A DNA stretch of 64,000 nucleotides, taken from positions 188,501 to 252,500 of the forward strand of contig JANEZZ010001858.1 of the NCBI GenBank assembly GCA_026122225.1, given 5' to 3'. Below the pieces are notes generated by a model that was given only the letters and a program-made list of their open reading frames with translations, had not been told where the DNA came from and made no database searches. This stretch comes from Heloderma charlesbogerti (Eukaryota > Chordata > Lepidosauria > Squamata > Helodermatidae). Within the stretch, counting starts at the first letter, position 1. Every line of letters begins with the position of its first letter. The translations under genes and the position numbers were made by a program. This document shows, one piece after another, positions 1 to 10,320 of this stretch.

Positions 1-520
1 GGAGGGGGAGAGGGAGGGGGGCCGCAGCCGGGAGGGGGAGGGGGAGAGGGAGGGGGGCCGCGGCCGGGAGGGAGGGAGGGAGGGAGGGGGGCCGCGGCGG
101 GGAGGGAGGGAGGGGGGCCGCGGCGGGGAGGGAGGGAGGGGGGCCGCGGCCGGGAGGGAGGGGGAGGGGGAGGGGGAGGGGGGCCGCGGCCGGGAGGGGG
201 AGAGGGAGGGGGGCCGCGGCCGGGAGGGAGGGAGGGAGGGGGGCCGCGGCCGGGAGGGAGGGAGGGAGGGGGGCCGCGGCCGGGAGGGAGGGAGGGAGGG
301 GGGCCGCGGCCGGGAGGGAGGGGGGCCGCGGCCGGGAGGGAGGGGGGCCGCGGCCGGGAGGGAGGGAGGAGGGGGGCCGCGGCCGGGAGGGAGGGGGAGG
401 GGGGCCGCGGCCGGGAGGGAGGGGGGTGGGGGGCCGCGGCCGGGAGGGAGGGGGAGGGGGTGCCGCGGCCGGGAGGGAGGGGGGGCCGCGGCCGGGAGGG
501 AGGGGGGGCCGCGGCCAGGC
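1..520. repeat. GC-rich minisatellite
   Basis: About 18 degenerate units, 22-45 bp each, alternate G-runs (GGGAGGGAGGG) with a GGCCGCGG block. The G-runs on the + strand could form G-quadruplexes. The array lies directly upstream of the first visible HAUS8 exon, so it is intronic or near the gene's 5' end. Open frames crossing it are compositional artefacts. Confidence 0.93.
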
Positions 521-576
521 GCTCCCCCCTGCCTGCCCCCTCACGGGACGCCCCCTCACGCTGTGCTTCTCTGCAG

Positions 577-626
577 GGGCCCCGACCAGGCCGAGGCAAC
601 GCTGCGCTCCAGGCCCCGGCCGCAAG
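577..626 (+). CDS. HAUS8: HAUS8 exon (first visible)
   Basis: The acceptor is a pyrimidine tract ending ctgcag at 576 and the donor is AAG|gtgagc at 627. Read from 577 it encodes a Gly/Pro/Arg/Ala-rich stretch and leaves two bases (AG) that complete an Arg codon with the next exon. It matches the low-complexity N-terminus of the family, so this is the least certain exon of the model. Confidence 0.65.
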
Positions 627-3600
627 GTGAGCGCCGGCGTCTGCGGAAGCAGCAGCGCGCCCGGGGCCTCGGGGCCCTGGGCGTGCGGGCGCTGGCTCCA
701 CGCGCAGCAGGGGAGGCCTGTGGCGCCCGGGGCCTGCGCTTCCCCACGGCGCCCCTGGCCGTGCTTCCCCCGCGGCATCGACCCCAGCGGGACCCTCGTG
801 GCGGCCCTGGGCGGGGGGCCGGGCCGAGGGAGGGCAGGCGGGCCCGCCTCCCCACCCCGAGCCTCGTGACTGAGCCAGGACTCGAACCCGGGCCCCCCGG
901 GCCGCGACTGACCCCAGCCCCGTGCCACGCCCCGCCGGGCAGCAGCGCGCCCTCGCGCGTTCGCGGGCCGTGGGCGAAGCTACTCCGCACGTGCCCCCCC
1001 TCTCATTTCTCTCTCTCTCTCTCTCTGTCTGTCTTTGGTTTGGTGGTTTGTGGAGGAGGCAGAGTCGTGCCGTCCCGTTACCTGCAGTATGGCGAAAAAG
1101 CGGCTGGAAAGGTGACGAAATCTGGATTTGAAACCCAGTGTTGCGTGTCGACTGCTCTTCTTTAAAGACGGAGGCTTTGGTATAATAAAATCTAGTGTTT
1201 CAAAAAGGCAACAACCACACCGTCAATATCCCATAAGTTCTTAAGAGCACAGAGATGAGCAAATCCAGTTGCAGCACTGAAATTTCCTTCATTCTTGCCT
1301 TCTTTTTTTTGCAGCACTCCACGAAGTATATGTTTAAGGGCACGATCCAATGCATGTTTGTTCAGAAATATGTCCTACAACTCCCAGCGTTCCCCAGCCG
1401 GGTTGGCTGGCTAGGGAATGGTGGGAGGTGTGGGACCCGTTTCTGTCTAAACGTGCCCAGAAATGTGCCCGAAAGGCAGAAACTATCCATCTTCATTCCA
1501 TGACGGGATAAAACCTCGTTTTTCCCCCCCGTTCGATCATGTCTTCTCGGTGGTAGCTGGCAGGCAGGGACCATTTCGTTTTGTATACAGCGCTTAGAAA
1601 ACTTGAAGCGCTTCATAGGTGGCTAATAATAAGATGGGGAGAAAGTAGGAAGCGACTTCATTCCAAGAGGACAGAATTTGGGGAGTTTTCGGTCATGGAG
1701 AGGGTAGAAATCAGGATGCCGAAAGGTGAGGTGGCCAAACCTGGGCATTTCTTCCTTTATTTATAATCATAGTGAACTATTAGAGAATACCAAGAAAAGT
1801 AGTTAACGTCACAACGCAGCATAAACTACATTTGCCTAACCAAAAAAGTACTCGTGGATCAAAAGAGGTGGGGGAAGGCTGTGATGTTAAGCACACTTCC
1901 TTGGAAGGAAGCCCCATGAAAAGTAGCGGGGCTTTCTCCCACAGAAACCTTCTAAGGAGGGGGGAACAGAACACTAGACTAGACAGACCCTTGGGCTGAT
2001 CCAGTATGGCTCTCGTGCTCTCAGAGGTACAAGATTCGAATTTGATCTAGCCAGTTGCTGGAGTGTGTTTCAGGCACCCCACATCTCAGGGTGGCTCACC
2101 CTCAGTGGCAGCCACCCCCCCCCCGGCATGCAGCAGGTCCCAGGCTCGACCTCTGGCAGATTCTCCTGGTAGGGCTGGAAAAGCCCCGCCTGAAACCCCG
2201 GTGAGCTGCTGCTGCTGCCAAGTATCAGCAGTCCTCCGCTAGATGGACTGATGGTCTGGCTCAGTGTCAGGTGGCTTCCGAGGTGCCTGTGAATTGCTCC
2301 CATGCAATACCTGCCTGTGTGTTTGCTTGGCAGGCCATCTCCAGCCCCAGCCTGCTCCTTGCCAAAGGGCCAGACGGAGTCACGTCTCCGAAGAGGCCGG
2401 CCGTTCCGGTCCAGAAAGGCAGAACTTTGGCAGGTGAGCCGTGGCATAGCGGTAGGGCGACGGTCTGCACTGGGGCTCCTGAGGTCCCAGCGGGAGGAGC
2501 AGTTGCAGAGGATTCTTGGATGCGTACGAGAGCACGTGCTAGTTCCCCTGGACGGACTGGTTGGCTCCCACCGTTGTCGTGCTTGACGGGGGCACGAAAC
2601 CCATTCTGCGCTCCCCCTGCTGCTGCAGTGCAGGGCACGCTCAGCGCTCTGCCATCGGGGGGCTGGTTGCCCCTTTGGGGTCGCTCGTCTACCGTTCTTG
2701 GCCTCCCTGAAGCGCAATGGGGGGGGCTCCTGGGGGTAGGGGCAGGGTCGCTCAAGGGTGGGGGGGAGTGCCGCTGCACTCGTGTCCCCCTCGTGGGCTT
2801 CCCTCTGGCAGCGGGTTGGCCCCTGCGGACAGAATGCTGGGCCTGACGGACCTCTGGCCTGATCTGGCACGGCTCCTGTCTTTACGGCCCTGCAGACCAA
2901 CTTGCCCAGCAGGGGCGTCCAGAGAACCTTGGAGCAGAGTGTGGACATCGCTGGTCTCCCGTGAAGTCGTCGGAGCCCTGCGAGGGGGAGTCGGGCTGCT
3001 CACGCTTTTCTCCCCCTCACCTCCTTCCCCTCCAGAACCTGCTGCTGGTGTGCTGCAGTCAACTCTGTTGGATGGCGCTGGGCGCGCCCGGCCTGACCTG
3101 GACTTCTCGGCCATTAACGGTGGGGTTTGCCTTTGGTTGCAAAGGTGGGGGGCTTGCCAGGGCCAGGGGTGCCGAGTTTTCAAACAGAGGCTGCAGCGTG
3201 GGAAGCGGGAGCTGCTAGCCAAAGAGGAAACCGTGAAAACGCCACCAGAACCACCGATTGCACCTGCTGGAATTCCCTCTAGGCTCCCTGGGCCAGCCTG
3301 GGGCCCTCCAGATGTGCTGGACTGCAGCACCCATCATCCCCAGCCAGCACGGCTAGAGGGTATGGGAGTTGCAGTCCGGCGCACCGGGTTGGCAAAGGTG
3401 GCTTTACAGGGTTGCGAAGCCGGTCGGAGACCTTTCCTCACACTACATGGAAAAGGGTGGCGGTGGTGCCGTGGTTGCAGCCACGTGGGGGTCTCCTCCT
3501 CCCCGCTGAAGCTCCAATCTCACCATTCTCAACGGGAACGCAGCACGGCCTTCATGTCTGTCTCTGTTTGCCTGCGCTCTTCCAGACCACAGCCGCCACC

Positions 3601-6600
3601 GGGCCTGGGGTTCAAAGACCAGCGTCGAATGTTCCACCAGAAAGAAGCAGGCTGCGGTGAGTGGTGCCGGTGAATCACGCGGAGAACGCGATTGCCGCCC
3701 ATGTGCAGCTTGAATCAGCAGCCCATGGCTGTGGGAGCCATGTTCCAGAGGCCTCCTCTTGCCAGGACGCTGGGCCCCAGCCCCGGGGAAACACTCTGTC
3801 TCGGGCCCGTCGGCTCACCTTGCCAGCCTGCAGCCTCCGAATGTCAGTTCCGGTGTGGGCATGGTGTGGGTAGCCCACTCCGTCTCGGCCTTTCTTCCCC
3901 CTCCTCACCGTTCCAGCCTTTCTTCCCCCTCCTCACCGTTCCAGCCTTTCTTCCCCCTCCTCACCGTTCCAGCCTTTCTTCCCCCTCCTCACCGTTCCAG
4001 CCTTTCTTCCCCCTCCTCACCGTTCCATGGTGGCGGTGGCACCTCTGCCGCTTGTCCCTGCCTAATTTGGGCCGGGAGACAGCCACAGCGGTTGTGAGGA
4101 GGGCGTTTGCCCACGCGATGGAGTGGGATACCGTGGGGCGCAACGGCCCCCAGCTTAGACGGCTTTAAGAAACAAACTTGTAGAGGAGGAGCCTATCAAG
4201 GGCCACTCGTCACGCTGGCTGTACGTTTCCTCCCGTCTCAGAGGCAGCGTGCTTATGGACGCCAGTTGCTGGGGGACATGGGCAGAAGGGGGCCACGTTG
4301 AGTCGTTCAGAGAAGCGCAAGGGAGACCGGGAGAGGTCCTCCAAAGATGTGAATTTTTTGGTTCTATTTTTTTGTTTGTAATCTTATTTCTGAGAGGATC
4401 ACTGGCTGATCAGCTGCCTTGTGGAGGCCTGAGCCTCCGTCCTTAGAGGCGTTCGAGAAATGGCCGAGCGTCTCCTGCCTCGGGGGGGCGTCAGGGGCTC
4501 TTTCTGCTCCTGTGCATTGTTAGAAGGAAATCTGCTTTGTTTTTCCCAGGCACTTTCCGATTCTGACCTGATTGGGATGCTGGACTCTCAGACACTGCTG
4601 CTGACCTATGCCTCCATCAAGGTAAAGCGCCCGCAGGCATCTGCTTAGATCGGAGGGGGAAACCCTTTTCAGCTCGGGGGCCAAATTGCAAAATGGGGAA
4701 GGTCTTGGGGGGCCCTGTTCCCTGGGCAGGGCCAGGGTTAGAGTGGGAAGGGTCAACTGCGACAATTGCCATTTCAAGTTTTCTCAGAAGTAAGCAGGGC
4801 TGAATCACTCAGTTGCAGTTTCACATAGGGTCCCAAATACCAAACCCCTGCATGTCTGCTCACAAGTAAGCAGGCGAAAAATCTGCACATCTACTCAGAA
4901 GGAAGCAGGACTGAATCACTCGGCATTTTCAAGTAGCACCCCACATGCCAAGCCTCTGCATTTCTACTCGCAAGTAAGCAGGTCTCCTGCCTGCCAAATG
5001 CACAGCTCACCATCTTTGCAACAACTCACTTCTTTGCAGTACATTTAAAAGTGAATTTCCTTTAAATACTCTCTTATTCCTGAGCTGCGATGAAAGGAAA
5101 TAGCACAAGCAGCTTGCAGGTTGGGCTTTTCCCACCTGTCCCGAATCCAACGCATTTTTAAACGAAGTCACACTTCTTGAAAACTGCCCTGCTTTTTGTG
5201 GCTTTGACCCCAGTGATGTTCTGTTGTAACAGATGGAGAAAAACCTGACTCTGCTGCAAGGGAAGACCGAGAGGGACTTGCTAATGCTTTCTGAGGAAGT
5301 GGGGAAGCTGGAGAGGGAGGCGAATGAGAAGAGGCGCAGGCTGCAGTGTCTGAAGAAGGAGCGCGAGCTCTCTGAAGTCCTGGACAGACAGGTTGGTTTG
5401 TTTCTTCACTGTAACTTCATCTCAGTATCTCTGCGCTGCTTTTCAGCCCCCCTAGGGAGCCCTCAAGGTGGCTTGCGAGCATAGCGGGATCAGATGAAAG
5501 CCAACACCCCATTAAAACTGCTCCGTAAACAAAACATGGAGGATCAGACAGCTTACGGGCTTCATCACACGGAGCTTTTATTCTGCTATTGAGAGTGCCC
5601 CCTCACGGAAGTTTGCGGGCTCTTTGCCTGACGCCGTGACTGTTCTGCACGAAATGCCCTTTGTCCCGTTTTTAAATAGATCGCAGATAATGAGCTGTCA
5701 AATTACCCCGTTGTGTTCCGCTTCAGTTTCCTCCGTGAAAAGTTAAAGCGGCAAGAAGAGGAGCGAGATCAATGGAAGATAGTGGAAGACTCAGATATGG
5801 GGTGGGGGGAGGGAAGGAAGCACGTGTAAAAGGAGTCAGTGGTGATCCTGCATTTAGAACAGAAGCAGCAAGCTCCGTTTTAAATTCAGGATTTTAGCTT
5901 GGTGTAGAAATGCCCTTTAAAGCACATCTAGAGAGCGGAGTTCTTGCTGTCTTGGAGGCTGAGAAGGATGGGGCCAGGTGAGCCTTGTGATGCTGGACCG
6001 GGTTAGATTGTGCCCAGATGTCTCTTCTGTATATTTATGGGTAGGCAGCAAATCCCTGAGCAGGGGCTGCCGCCTCTGTCCTTGTCCTTTGGAGTGCCAG
6101 CCATTCCCTCTTGTTCCCAGACTGCTTGGGAACCCTGGCCAATCCATCAATGTAATACTGCCTTTCGACAAAGGATTGTGCTCTGGGCAGCTTACAACAG
6201 AGAAAAGCAGCAACAGTAAAACAGGTGTGTGTGTATCAGTGCACATCTGCATGCGCACACACCCACATCCCTATATATCTGTACGTCCACATCTGTGGAA
6301 TATTGCATGCAGCTCCAGGCATATGCTTTACAAAGGATGTTGACAAACTGGAGGATGTCCAGGGCGGAGAGACCAAAGTGGCGAGGGGCCTGGAAGTCCT
6401 CCGAGGAACGGTGCAAAGAGCCGGGCATGGTTAGCCTGAGGAAGAGGAGTTTCAGGGCAGGCGTGAGAGCAGTGTTCAAGTACTTGGAGGGCTGTCTCCC
6501 TGGAGTGGGAGCAGAGGCGTTCCCTGTTGCTTCCCAAGGCAGGACAAGGATCTCTGGGTTGAAACTGCAGGGGGGCAGAGTTTGGCCAGACATTAGGAGA

Positions 6601-9600
6601 AGCTTCCTACCAGGGAGGAACTGGCAGCCTTCGGAGGTGGTGGGATTTCCTTTGCCGGAGATGCGGGGGGAGGCTTCTGTCAGGGATGCTGTAGCTGCAT
6701 CCTGCATTGAGCGGGGGGCGGGCAGGCAAGAGGGCTCCTGAGGTCCCTCCCGACTCTGGGCTCCTATGAATATTTCCAGCCAATTCGAGTGATGGTCTCC
6801 AGGGAATTGGAGCGATGATCAGTCATTTCACGCGGAGCCCTCTGTCTCGGCAAGGCGGCAAAGGCCTCATCGCGGCCACGGTAGCGTAGCCCTTCACTCC
6901 ATCACGGAGGTAGGGCGCCCTGCCAGACAGGGTGGCCATGGCCTTCCCGCTTCCGCAGCTCTGGGAGACACGCTGTGCTGGCCTGCAGCTGGAGCGCAGC
7001 GCCACGCTTATTCCCTCAAGCACACCACTCCAGGTTCCAGTCAGCGCCAGTCAGAATGCTGAGGAGCTTCGCAGCTTGGATAGCTGCTTCCGAGCTCTGC
7101 CTGGCTGTGACTGGAACCTAGAGAAGATCCACCGCCCCGCTGGCGTCGGAGGCGCTGGCCTCCGCTGACCGCCCACGCAGACCTGTCTGGGGAGGCGGAA
7201 CGGCCTGCTCGGCGCCTGCTGCCAGGCTCCACAGCTCCCTGCCGAGGAGGCTCCGTTGCCCCCTCTGTGGCCCTCCCCCTGGCAGGCGAAGACCGTCCTG
7301 CTCGAGCGGCCCTTGGCCGTTGCCAAAGCAGGCTTTAGCGGGGCAGTGCTGGTCCGTCCCTTGCTCGCCGTGTGTGGCTTTAATGGGTTTGTTACCGTGC
7401 ATTTCAAGTGAGGTTTTGTATTTAACCTGGGCTTATCGGTAGCCGCCTTGAGGGCCATTTTGGGGCAGAAAGGCGGGGTATGAATGCAAATACAGATGCT
7501 GCTGGGAAGCCTGCCTGATGCAGCGGTTCCTGGGCTTCGCGCAGCTGCTGAGGGGGGATTTGCGAGGAGCTCTGTCCATTTGTGGCATGGCCTGATGACT
7601 AACCCACGGGGCTTTTCTCCCCCACCATGCACGCTCGGTTTCCAGATTGAACTGCTTGGCCCGCTTTCCGAGCAATGCGTGCAGTTCCAGGAGGAGTACC
7701 GGCACTTCGCCACGGCGCTGGACACGACGAGGCACCAGCTGCCTGTGAAGGACATCTGCGCGGGAGAGGATCAGTGCCAATACCTAGGTACGGACCTCTG
7801 GCACCTTCCTGTGCCCCGCCCGGGAACAGGTGAGGCGGCGTCTCCTGTGACGCAAGGCCGTGGGGATCCGAGCAAGAGAAGCGCTGCACCTGGCAGTCCG
7901 GGTTCTGCCGCGATGAGAGTGGAGTTCTGTGATGGGCGTTGAAACCGGCCTCCCTGCCTGCAGGGGTCAGGCACATCTGGAGGGCCCCAGGTTGTGGAAG
8001 GCGGGTGGAAACCCCGCCGAAACTCCCCGTTCTGCATGATTCCTTCCAGTTGTGTGTGTGTGTGGGGGGGTTACTGAGCCCCGCCCTGGTCTCCTGGCTT
8101 TTGAAGTCCCAGCAGGCGTTGCCTCCATAATTGTCCTGGAGACTCGGTATTTGCACACTTGTTTCGGGGGGGGGGGAATCCCTGATGTGCGATCGCCTCC
8201 TGTGTGCCGTCTGGCTCAGGGCTGCTTCTTCCGACCCTGTCCTTTGGGCAGCGGCCTTGCAGAAAGGCCTGGCTGAGACTCAGACCGTGCTGGATGAAGC
8301 CTTGGTGCAGCAGTCGAAGGACCACGCCGGGGCGCTGAGTGCCATGAAGGAGCTGGAGGAAGCAACTGTGAAGCTGGAGGCGGAGCTGCCCAGGTTCATC
8401 AGGAAAGCGCAGGAGGGCACTTGGGTGGGGTTGGTGCCGGCGGTGTGGGGTAGCAACGTCTCAAGACGCCGAGGAGTCCTTGGTAATGGTCCAAGTAAGG
8501 CCTGCATCCCTCTTCAGAGGAAGTGCTTTATGCCAGAATTCCCAAGTTTCGTCATGAGAATAGTTTGAGAAGCTGCAGGGAAGCGCATTTCGGCTGAGCG
8601 TTCAGAGAAACATCCTAACGGGGAGGGCTGTTTGGCAGTGGGACAGGCTCCCTTGGGAGGTGGCAGTCTCTCCTTCGTGGGAGGGATTTAAGCAGAGGCC
8701 GCGTGGCCATTTGCCAGGGATGCTGTAGCTGCACCCTGCGGAATGGTGGCTGCAGAGGCTGGACTCAATGATCTCTGAGGTCCCCTCCGCCTCTGTGGTT
8801 CCGTAAAGACCACCCATGCACTACCATTGCCATCTGAGGCCCTCAGCCTCCTCCGAGGGAGGCTCAGACGGTGGCAACAAGGGAGAGGGCCTTTTGGGGG
8901 GTGGCCCCCCGATTGTGGAACAATCTCCAATGTGGCCTGCCTGCCGCCACGTTAAGACCGTCCTTTACTGTCAGGCATTTGGCAGCACATGATAGGGTTT
9001 TTAACAAGTCCTGGAATTTCTTATTATAAAGTGTGTGTGTGCGTGTGTGTACAGATATATATATATGTGGGCATGTATCTGTTTATATGTTGTATGCAAA
9101 TGGCTTTCATACTATGTTACCATATTGTATTTTTATGGTTTCTAATCCTTGAAAACCACTCAGAGAGCTTTGACGATTGGGCGGGATAGAAATGTCATAG
9201 GCAAAATGAAAAGAAAATGAAGAAACGGAGAGAAACGCAGCTTCTAGGTTGCCTCCCCGCTGCCCCTCCAGATACATCAATTCCCTGTCGGGTTTTTACA
9301 GCTGTGGCCTGTAATATTAGTCCCTTTGCTACAGCTGTGCGAGGAGATCAGGGTAAAGTTCCAGTTGGCTGGTGGAAGAACCTGGATCAAGAGGGTTGCA
9401 GGTTCGAGGCCTTAGCTGGGATTTGAATGTGAGTTCGGTCTGGTGCCCACCCTGTTTTGTGGGTGGGGTGGGGAGGCGAATGGCCCTCTTGCCTGTGAGA
9501 CAGCCACGTTTGGGGGGATCAGATGACAATGGGCTTCCCCAACTGGTCACCCTCCAGCTGTATTGGACAATATGGTAACATAATATGAAAATCATTTGCA

Positions 9601-10320
9601 TACAAGTCTTATCCCCAGCCACTATGGCTATTGGCTGGGGTCAAATAACGGGGAAAGGGTGTTGCTTCTGGGAGGCACCTGGGATGTGGTGGACTCGGAT
9701 CAGGGCTCTCCAACCTTTTCAGCTCAGTGGGTGTATTTGGATTTTGATAGTGCTGTGGGCACACTCACAAAATGGGTGCCAGGGGATGGCCTTGACCTTC
9801 ATAAAATGGCTGCCCTGATGTGGCTGGCCAATCAGAAAATGCTTTTCCTACAAGGCAAAGTCGTGAGACTGAAAGAAGAGCAACTGGCCCACGAACCAAA
9901 GTCCAAGACAGAGGTGGGGGTCTGGGCTCCCTAAGACAAAACCGCTCTTTGGAACCCCAATAGAGGTGGGTTGGGAGGGTGACGCTGTGCTTTGCAGCAA
10001 GCTACCCTCCCATAATAGCAATGTTTAAAAACCTTAAGAAACAAAATAAAGATTAGGAGGGGCTGCGTAGGGAGACTAGGGCTCCTGTTCTGTTCTTCAC
10101 GACCCTTCCCTCAGGTTTTTCCAAGGGGGGGCACATCTGCTTCCCGCACAGTCGCTTTGACCGCTTCTCTCCTTTCTCTCCACCCCCACCTTCCCTTAGG
10201 ACCTTTGCACAAGTCCTGGATCTGTCTGCTGATTTGAGCAAGGAGTCATCCCTACATCATCAGAAAGTCTGCGAAGACTCCCTGGGCCTGGAGACCACGA
10301 AGCCATTCTACTTCCTCTAG
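577..10320 (+). CDS. HAUS8: HAUS augmin-like complex subunit 8 (5'-partial gene, ten exons)
   Basis: HAUS8 (Hice1) is the microtubule-binding subunit of the eight-protein augmin complex, which recruits gamma-tubulin to existing spindle microtubules. Ten exons join in phase: 577-626, 1063-1111, 2334-2433, 3036-3119, 3586-3656, 4550-4621, 5233-5391, 7646-7787, 8252-8393 and 10200-10320. Together they give 990 nt, i.e. 329 residues plus TAG, and every intron is GT-AG. Recognisable family landmarks are SRYLQY (basic N-terminal region), LQSTLL and DLDFSAIND, DSQTLLLT, a heptad-rich coiled coil in the 5233 exon, and FATALDTTRH. The start codon is not in the window. The C-terminus ends soon after TFAQVLDLS, whereas the roughly 410-residue human protein continues with a Ser-rich tail. 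Identification rests on recalled similarity to the human protein. Confidence 0.93.
1009..1034. repeat. CT-rich microsatellite
   Basis: A (CT)n/(CTGT)n run that doubles as part of the pyrimidine tract upstream of the HAUS8 exon at 1063. Confidence 0.85.
1063..1111 (+). CDS. HAUS8: HAUS8 exon with SRYLQY motif
   Basis: It encodes (R)VVPSRYLQYGEKAAGK. SRYLQY is the conserved signature of the HAUS8 N-terminal microtubule-binding region. The acceptor follows a CT-rich tract; the donor is AAAG|gtgacg. It ends in phase 0. Confidence 0.88.
2085..2288 (+). repeat. tRNA-derived SINE in HAUS8 intron
   Basis: A degraded tRNA-like head (GGTCCCAGGCTCGACC, B-box-like) is followed by the tail seen repeatedly in this window: GGTAGGGCTGG, GAGCTGCTGC, and TAGATGGACTGATGGTCTGG. 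I recognise the squamate SINE type but not the family name. Confidence 0.6.
2334..2433 (+). CDS. HAUS8: HAUS8 exon, basic linker
   Basis: It is 100 nt, enters in phase 0 and leaves one base, exactly what the flanking exons require. It encodes a Ser/Pro/Lys-rich linker (SPKRPAVPVQKGR). The acceptor is cttggcag and the donor is GCAG|gtgagc. A tRNA-derived SINE ends about 45 bp upstream. Confidence 0.75.
2690..2885 (+). repeat. LINE or SINE 3' remnant in HAUS8 intron
   Basis: It shares the pattern 'GAATGCTGG..TGA.GGACCT..GGTCTGAT' with the interspersed repeat at 37975-38165, in the same orientation, but is strongly diverged. Confidence 0.45.
3036..3119 (+). CDS. HAUS8: HAUS8 exon with LQSTLLDG
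   Basis: It encodes GVLQSTLLDGAGRARPDLDF followed by SAIN. The split Asp codon (G|AC) with the next exon gives SAIND, which is conserved in human HAUS8. The acceptor is cccctccag and the donor is AACG|gtgggg. Confidence 0.9.
3293..3400. repeat. Palindromic MITE remnant
   Basis: GCCCTCCAGATGTGCTGGACTG and a later diverged complement (GGGAGTTGCAGTCCGGCGCA) form an imperfect hairpin. It is the same family as the hairpin at 10546-10640. Confidence 0.55.
3586..3656 (+). CDS. HAUS8: HAUS8 exon, basic region
   Basis: It is 71 nt, entered with two bases completing Asp, and reads on to KTSVECSTRKKQAA, aligning with the basic APRKK stretch of the human protein. The acceptor is cttccag and the donor is GCG|gtgagtg. 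The other two frames do not fit the flanking phases. Confidence 0.85.
3889..4027. repeat. 28-bp minisatellite, five copies
   Basis: Five perfect tandem copies of a 28-bp pyrimidine-rich unit beginning CCTTTCTTCC and ending CACCGTTCCAG; the fifth copy lacks the last base. Every unit ends in a polypyrimidine tract plus CAG, a perfect 3' splice-site look-alike, inside the HAUS8 intron 3657-4549. Confidence 0.95.
4550..4621 (+). CDS. HAUS8: HAUS8 exon with DSQTLLLT
   Basis: It has 24 codons and contains MLDSQTLLLTYASIK, the start of the conserved helical region. The acceptor is ttttcccag, the donor is AAG|gtaaag, and it is phase 0 at both ends. Confidence 0.93.
4784..4985. repeat. Two imperfect ~110-bp direct repeats
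   Basis: Units starting at about 4784 and 4893 share CTCAGAAG, GCAGG.CTGAATCACTC, CC..AT.CCAA.CC and CACAAGTAAGCAGG. They are intronic in HAUS8. Confidence 0.65.
5233..5391 (+). CDS. HAUS8: HAUS8 exon, first coiled coil
   Basis: It is 159 nt (53 codons) of heptad-rich, highly charged helix (EKRRRLQCLKKERELSEVLD), matching the human segment that ends in KRELADVLDAQ. It is phase 0 at both ends. The ATG at 5233 is internal to the protein and not the start. Confidence 0.95.
5560..5765 (-). repeat. Fragment of the GGGCATTTCTACACC MITE
   Basis: The reverse complement matches the interior and one end of the elements at 32259-32637 and 41549-45190: the ATAGATCGCAGAT region, the TTTTATTCTGC region, and the GCGGGCTC block. 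It is inserted in the HAUS8 intron. Confidence 0.6.
6322..6775 (+). mobile_element. CR1 LINE 3' end (5'-truncated)
   Basis: It matches the other CR1 tails here in order: GACAAACTGGAGGATGTCCA, GCCTGAGGAAGAGGAG, CAGACATTAGGAGAAGCTTCC, then GAGGTCCCTCCCGACTC. It is an older, more diverged copy than those beyond 31 kb. Confidence 0.75.
7425..7490 (+). repeat. L2-like LINE 3' terminus
   Basis: The short motif GTAGCCGCCTTGAGGGCC, followed by GGCAGAAAGGCGGGGTATGAA, is the 3' end type seen in other L2-like tails here (rc of 13870-13910 and 34095-34140). It is a fragment only. Confidence 0.45.
7646..7787 (+). CDS. HAUS8: HAUS8 exon with FATALDTTRH
   Basis: It is 142 nt encoding IELLGPLSEQ, then EEYRHFATALDTTRHQLPVK. 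FATALDTTRH is identical to the human protein. The acceptor is gtttccag and the donor is CTAG|gtacgg. It leaves one base for the next exon. Confidence 0.96.
8252..8393 (+). CDS. HAUS8: HAUS8 exon, second coiled coil
   Basis: It encodes ALQKGLAETQ, then MKELEEATVKLEAELP. The acceptor is ttgggcag. The donor is CCCAG|gttcat; it leaves AG, which completes Arg with the first base of the last exon. Reading on past 8393 gives intronic translation only. Confidence 0.92.
8565..8812 (+). mobile_element. CR1 LINE 3' end, diverged
   Basis: It contains GGCTCCCTTGGGAGGTGGCA, then GCCAGGGATGCTGTAGCTGC, then ACTCAATGATCTCTGAGGTC, in CR1 tail order. It lies in the last HAUS8 intron. Confidence 0.65.
9028..9070. 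repeat. TG/TA microsatellite
   Basis: Alternating (TG)n and (TA)n with interruptions, in the last HAUS8 intron. Confidence 0.85.
9092..9604. repeat. Inverted repeat with ~37-bp arms
   Basis: The left arm 9092-9128 (TGTATGCAAATG..TATGTTACCATATTGT) is nearly the reverse complement of the right arm 9568-9604, with about 440 bp between them. It could mark a MITE, or two insertions in opposite orientation. Confidence 0.6.
9690..9960. repeat. Possible hAT (Charlie-type) remnant
   Basis: It begins CAGGGCTCTCCAACCTTTTC, resembling the CAGAGCTTTCCAAACT end of the hAT at 17694. An open frame crossing it (9596-9934) does not resemble HAUS8 and breaks no splice phase, so I treat it as repeat. Confidence 0.3.
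10200..10320 (+). CDS. HAUS8: HAUS8 terminal exon with stop codon
   Basis: It encodes TFAQVLDLSADLSKE and ends PFYFL then TAG at 10318-10320. It aligns with human SFAQVLELSAEASKE and stops near the human WYF position, so the long mammalian Ser-rich tail is absent. The acceptor is ttcccttag. Confidence 0.9.

Noticed and set aside
840..910. tRNA-like B-box (GGGTTCGAGTCC on minus)
   Set aside because: No paired acceptor stem, A-box or anticodon arm is visible. It is at most a SINE remnant in GC-rich intron.
426..1165. Long open frames on both strands across the GC-rich start
   Set aside because: They are compositional: they cross the minisatellite and intron/exon borders and have no family signature. 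Only the exon pieces at 577-626 and 1063-1111 fit HAUS8.
9596..9934. Possible additional HAUS8 coiled-coil exon (LQGKVVRLKEEQ frame)
   Set aside because: The flanking exons already join in phase and align continuously with human HAUS8 without it. The region starts like a hAT end and lacks splice sites.
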